NCBI GenBank assembly: GCA_014764075.1 | Contig: JACXUE010000033.1 | Span: 1-17,465, forward strand | DNA from: Sulfuricurvum sp. | GTDB taxonomy: Bacteria > Campylobacterota > Campylobacteria > Campylobacterales > Sulfurimonadaceae | DNA length: 17,465 bases | Reading direction: 5' to 3' | Shown: piece by piece, positions 14,318 to 17,465 of the stretch | Numbering within the stretch: position 1 is the first letter of the stretch | Layout: each line of letters opens with the position of its first letter | The notes under the pieces: model-generated | Database searches by the model: none | What the model was told of the DNA's origin: nothing | Seen by the model: only the letters and a program-made list of their open reading frames with translations | Position numbers and translations under genes: made by a program

Positions 14318-14719
14318 TTACAAAATTTTAATAAATCCGTCCCGCTTGGGGCGGAATCCATACAAATCATCGATAGAGATTCCCCGCTGTTTCCCCCACA
14401 CTACAATACATTGACATGTACGCAGTTTTGCGTAATCGCATAAAAAATCGATCATTTCACGACTCAGATGCTCACACCCCTCATGGGTGATGAAATCATC
14501 TATGATCAAATGTCGTCCTAATTCCAAATTCTCTCGGATACTCACCCCTGCATACACTTGTAAATCGCTTTGTTGATACGCACCGATGGGGCGGTATTCT
14601 TTGGGGTAATGCTCAGTGATGAACACATCAAAAGCATCTGACGTGAGTTCCGGATGAAGCGTAGTGAGGAGGGCAAACGCCTCAACAAGCTCCGATGCGG
14701 CAAGTTCGCGAAATTGCAA
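14318..14719 (-). CDS. GNAT-like N-acetyltransferase, coupled to valS
   Basis: The protein has 133 residues. The start is taken as the TTG at 14719-14717, which directly follows the valS TAG (14722-14720); AGGAAAA at the end of valS serves as ribosome binding site. No ATG lies nearby. The order of elements fits a short GNAT fold: an N-terminal helix with LLTTLHPELT, strand YRPIGAY, strand QVYAGVSIRENL, strand RHLIIDDFITHEGCEHLSREMIDFL (strand, then acetyl-CoA-loop region and helix, about 69-93) and a late YGFRPKRDGFIKIL segment typical of the final strands. The acetyl-CoA loop is not the classical R/Q-x-x-G-x-G/A form, so the assignment is probable rather than certain. The substrate is unknown. 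It would be translated together with ValRS. Confidence 0.68.
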   Translation of the reverse strand: MQFRELAASELVEAFALLTTLHPELTSDAFDVFITEHYPKEYRPIGAYQQSDLQVYAGVSIRENLELGRHLIIDDFITHEGCEHLSREMIDFLCDYAKLRTCQCIVVWGKQRGISIDDLYGFRPKRDGFIKIL

Positions 14720-17338
14720 CTATTTTCCTAATGCGCTAAGCTGGGCATCGATTTTCGCAATTTTATCCTGCGCATCGGCAAGCCCTTCACGGTTTTGGGT
14801 GATAACCGCTTCGGGAGCGTTGGCGACGAAACGCTCATTGGAGAGCATGCTCAAGAGCTTATCGGCCTCTTTTTGGAGTTTTTCACGCTGTTTATGTAAA
14901 CGGTCGATGATCGGGGAGAGATCGATCGCATTGGTCGGAAGATACACTTCGACGTATTCACCGATATCGCTCACGGCATTATCAATTTTGGTATCGGTGA
15001 AGCGTACCTCTTCGACTTTGCCCAAGCGGAGTATGAACGGCGCCATCATGGTGTGTTCGCCGTTGCATTTGACGTAGGCAAGATCGATTTTTTGATTCCC
15101 CAAATCAATCAGCGTTTTGGCGCGGCGGATGGTGACGATGGCATCCATGATGGAGGCGAATTCGGATTCGATAGCCTCATCGATTTCGGTGTTTTCAGGA
15201 TAAGGCATAACCATAATTGAGCCGCTTTGCTCCAAGGTGGTTCCCGAGAGCTCATGATAGAGATATTCGGTGATGAACGGCATAAATGGGTGGAGGAGTT
15301 TCATCGACTCTTTGTAGATGCTGCCGAGTTCCGTAATACTCTCTTTGGAAGCTTTGGAGAGTTCGATTCCCCAGTCGCAGAATTCATTCCATAAAAAACG
15401 ATAGAGTACCGTCGCCGCATCGTTAAAGCGGTATTCGTCGATAAATGCTCTCGTTTCGGCGGTTGCACGACGGAATCGGGAGAGGATATAGCGACCTAAC
15501 GGGGTGGTAATCTCTTGTTCGGATAAATCTTTGAACGTTGGAACGTTCATTTGGAGGAATTTAGAGGCATTGAACAACTTGTTGGTAAAGTTGCGGCTTT
15601 GTTCCAAGCGATCGGTACTGAGGCGGATATCACGCCCTTGAACCGCTAGAACGGCGAGGGTAAAGCGGAGCGCATCGGCACTGTATTTTTCCACCATATC
15701 GAGCGGATCGATGACGTTCCCTTTGGATTTGGACATTTTTTGCCCATGTTCATCCCGTACTAGGGCGTGGAGATAGATGTGGTTAAACGGCAACTTTCCA
15801 GTGAACGTTTCCCCCATCATCATCATCCGCGCTACCCAGAAAAAGAGGATGTCAAACCCAGTGATCATCAGGGTATTGGGGTAAAACTTCGCCATATCCT
15901 CGCTTTGGAAGAGCTGATCGTCGTTCACGTCGCCGTTCCCCCATCCCAAAGTTGAAAACGGCCAAAGCGCTGAAGAGAACCAAGTGTCGAGGACGTCGGG
16001 ATCTTGGGTTAACGAGGTGCTTGAACAATGGGGGCAGGAGGTAGGTTTATCCTCCAAACTTGCCCATTCATGTCCGCATGAATCGCAGTAAAAGACAGGG
16101 ATGCGATGTCCCCACCAGAGCTGGCGGGAGATACACCAGTCGCGCAGATCATTCATCCATGCGTTGTAGCTGTTGATCCAGTGAGCGGGGAAAAACTGCG
16201 CCAGCCCCTCGTTTGTTTTATCGATGGAGCCTTTGGCAACCTCTTTGCGGACGAACCACTGTTTGGAGATGTAGGGTTCGACGATGTTTTTACAGCGGTA
16301 GCAGTGCCCCACTTGATGGGTGTGTTCTTCGATTTTTTCAATGAATCCCTCTTCTTCGAGGCGTTTGACGACGTGTGCACGTGCTTCGAGGCGCTCAAGC
16401 CCTGCAAATTCTCCTGCGTGGTGGTTGAGAATCCCTTTTTCATCAAATACGGTGATGAATTCCAGATCGTGCCGTTTGCCCACTTCGTAGTCGTTCGTAT
16501 CGTGCGCTGGGGTTACTTTGACCACGCCGGTTCCGAATTCACGGTCGACATGGCTGTCGGCAATGATTTTGATTTCACGGTTGATAAGAGGGAGGGTGAT
16601 GGTTTTGCCGATAACTCCGAGATAGCGCTCATCATCGGGATGAACCATGATTGCGGTATCCCCAAAATAGGTTTCGGGACGGGTTGTCGCTACGACGATA
16701 TGTCCGCTGCCGTCACTGAAGGGGTAGCGGATGTGGTAAAAATGCCCTTGATGCTCTTCGTGTTCCACTTCGATATCGCTGAGCGCTCCATCATGGGTAC
16801 ACCAGTTGACCATATAGTTACCGCGAATAATGAGGTTTTGGTTGTAAAGATGGACAAATGCCTCTTTGACCGATTGTTTCAGCCCCTCATCCATCGTAAA
16901 GCGCTCACGACTCCATGCCGGAGAGACTCCAAGTTTGCGCATTTGCCCTACGATGGTTCCGCCACTGTGAGCTTTCCATTTCCATACACGCTCCAAAAAC
17001 GCTTCGCGTCCCAGCTCCTCTTTGGTTTTCCCTTCTGCCAAAAGCTGTTTTTCAACGACGTTTTGGGTCGCAATTCCCGCGTGATCGGTTCCCGGTTGCC
17101 AAAGGGTGGCATAACCGTCCATCCGTTTGTAGCGGGTGATAATGTCGATCAGGGTATGGTTGAGAGCATGACCGATATGCAATGATCCTGTGACGTTTGG
17201 AGGGGGGAGCATGATGGCAAAATGTTTGCCTTTTTTTTGAATAGGGAGGTTTCCATCAACCTCAAAATAGCCCCGTTGCTCCCAAATAGGATAAAAAGTG
17301 GATTCGATGTTTTTTGGATCGTAGTGAGTGGCGGACAT
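14720..17338 (-). CDS. valS: Valyl-tRNA synthetase
   Basis: This enzyme charges tRNA-Val and edits mischarged threonine. The 872 residues contain the HIGH motif HIGH at 54-57 (in the PPPNVTGSLHIGH block), a CP1 editing domain with ATTRPET (217-223) and AHDTNDYEVG (278-287), and KMSKS at 534-538. An anticodon-binding helical domain follows, then a C-terminal coiled coil (about 805-870, starting IIDRLHKQREKLQK) that clamps the tRNA. Two zinc-ribbon-like cysteine sets are visible: Cys346/Cys349, and Cys418/Cys421 with Cys435/Cys438. The start is the ATG at 17338, seven nt after AAGG. It diverges from the fliW-like gene and has an extended -10. The GNAT-like gene follows with no gap. Secure call. 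Confidence 0.98.
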   Translation of the reverse strand: MSATHYDPKNIESTFYPIWEQRGYFEVDGNLPIQKKGKHFAIMLPPPNVTGSLHIGHALNHTLIDIITRYKRMDGYATLWQPGTDHAGIATQNVVEKQLLAEGKTKEELGREAFLERVWKWKAHSGGTIVGQMRKLGVSPAWSRERFTMDEGLKQSVKEAFVHLYNQNLIIRGNYMVNWCTHDGALSDIEVEHEEHQGHFYHIRYPFSDGSGHIVVATTRPETYFGDTAIMVHPDDERYLGVIGKTITLPLINREIKIIADSHVDREFGTGVVKVTPAHDTNDYEVGKRHDLEFITVFDEKGILNHHAGEFAGLERLEARAHVVKRLEEEGFIEKIEEHTHQVGHCYRCKNIVEPYISKQWFVRKEVAKGSIDKTNEGLAQFFPAHWINSYNAWMNDLRDWCISRQLWWGHRIPVFYCDSCGHEWASLEDKPTSCPHCSSTSLTQDPDVLDTWFSSALWPFSTLGWGNGDVNDDQLFQSEDMAKFYPNTLMITGFDILFFWVARMMMMGETFTGKLPFNHIYLHALVRDEHGQKMSKSKGNVIDPLDMVEKYSADALRFTLAVLAVQGRDIRLSTDRLEQSRNFTNKLFNASKFLQMNVPTFKDLSEQEITTPLGRYILSRFRRATAETRAFIDEYRFNDAATVLYRFLWNEFCDWGIELSKASKESITELGSIYKESMKLLHPFMPFITEYLYHELSGTTLEQSGSIMVMPYPENTEIDEAIESEFASIMDAIVTIRRAKTLIDLGNQKIDLAYVKCNGEHTMMAPFILRLGKVEEVRFTDTKIDNAVSDIGEYVEVYLPTNAIDLSPIIDRLHKQREKLQKEADKLLSMLSNERFVANAPEAVITQNREGLADAQDKIAKIDAQLSALGK

Positions 17339-17367
17339 GGTAAACCTTGCAACAAAAAGATTCGCAA

Positions 17368-17373
17368 ATTATA
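17368..17373 (-). promoter_or_regulatory. Extended -10 promoter of valS
   Basis: TGGTATAAT on the minus strand combines a perfect TATAAT with an upstream TG. It lies 29 nt before the valS ATG. No -35 is obvious, as expected for an extended -10 promoter. Confidence 0.6.
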
Positions 17374-17429
17374 CCAAAAACGGGGAATGAATTTTGCTTT
17401 GATAGTCTAATTTTATAAAAAGGGTGACA

Positions 17430-17465
17430 ATGCAGTACGAAGTGAAATCGGATATTTTAGGATTT
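17430..17465 (+). CDS. fliW: Flagellar assembly factor FliW-like, first 12 codons only
   Basis: The ATG at 17430 follows AAAAAGGG by a normal distance, and the visible peptide is MQYEVKSDILGF. FliW proteins commonly begin with this kind of strand followed by P-I-L-G-F-E, and a FliW gene next to valS is the order I recall in Helicobacter. FliW binds flagellin and the translational repressor CsrA to balance flagellin synthesis. Only the start is inside the window, so the assignment rests on a short motif plus neighbourhood. The promoter is not clear; TCTAAT at 17406-17411 is a weak -10 candidate. If correct, the organism is probably flagellated. Confidence 0.6.
   Translation, partial: MQYEVKSDILGF

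Noticed and set aside
14337..14354. Stem-loop near the end of the GNAT-like gene, as a terminator for the yceI-family or GNAT-like gene
   Set aside because: On the plus strand it has no T-tract; on the minus strand the stem has a C-A mismatch and lies inside coding sequence. It may help termination but I cannot support a call.
16106..17185. Long plus-strand frame (359 codons) opposite valS
   Set aside because: It is antisense to the conserved catalytic and editing domains of valS, has no family features, and its composition mirrors the coding strand.
1..17465. Insertion sequences, phage genes, defence system or CRISPR array
   Set aside because: I found no transposase or integrase motifs, no direct repeat array and no change in composition that would support recent transfer.

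Overview
The window reads as chromosomal core DNA of a free-living Campylobacterota (Epsilonproteobacteria), probably near Sulfuricurvum or Sulfurimonas. The evidence is the run pyrH, rpoZ, spoT, tyrS, a nitronate monooxygenase-like gene and an AMIN/amidase_3 cell-wall amidase, a gene order I recall from this class (including Helicobacter). A valS gene diverging from a fliW-like start is also familiar from this class. Base composition looks even, in the mid-40s percent GC by eye. I see no insertion sequence, phage gene, CRISPR array or rRNA.

Layout. (1) Positions 1-2344, minus strand: an M3 oligopeptidase gene (prlC/opdA type) split into two frames by an internal deletion, followed with no gap by a secreted endonuclease/exonuclease/phosphatase-family gene that runs off the left edge. 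(2) 2427-3059, plus strand: a DUF502-type inner-membrane protein that overlaps its convergent neighbour tail to tail by 38 bp. (3) 3022-5450, minus strand: a coupled pair, a 442-residue protein of unknown function and a cytoplasmic trypsin-like protease with a zinc ribbon and a chaperone-like tail instead of PDZ domains. This pair is the least ordinary part of the window. (4) 5572-12530, plus strand: the six-gene core cluster for UMP kinase, RNA polymerase omega, (p)ppGpp synthetase/hydrolase, tyrosyl-tRNA synthetase, nitronate monooxygenase-like flavoprotein and the secreted amidase. (5) 12581-13618, minus strand: pyrF, a 48-codon small gene and tRNA-Ser(GCU). (6) 13744-14310, plus strand: a periplasmic YceI-family protein. 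(7) 14318-17338, minus strand: valS followed directly by a GNAT-like gene. (8) From 17430, plus strand: the first 12 codons of a fliW-like gene.

Together the region serves pyrimidine synthesis (pyrH, pyrF), translation (tyrS, valS, tRNA-Ser), transcription and the stringent response (rpoZ, spoT), and the envelope (amidase, YceI, DUF502). The points most worth following are the disrupted oligopeptidase, the unusual protease and its partner with possibly related C-terminal/central domains, and a hairpin that would hide the ribosome binding site of the 48-codon gene downstream of pyrF.
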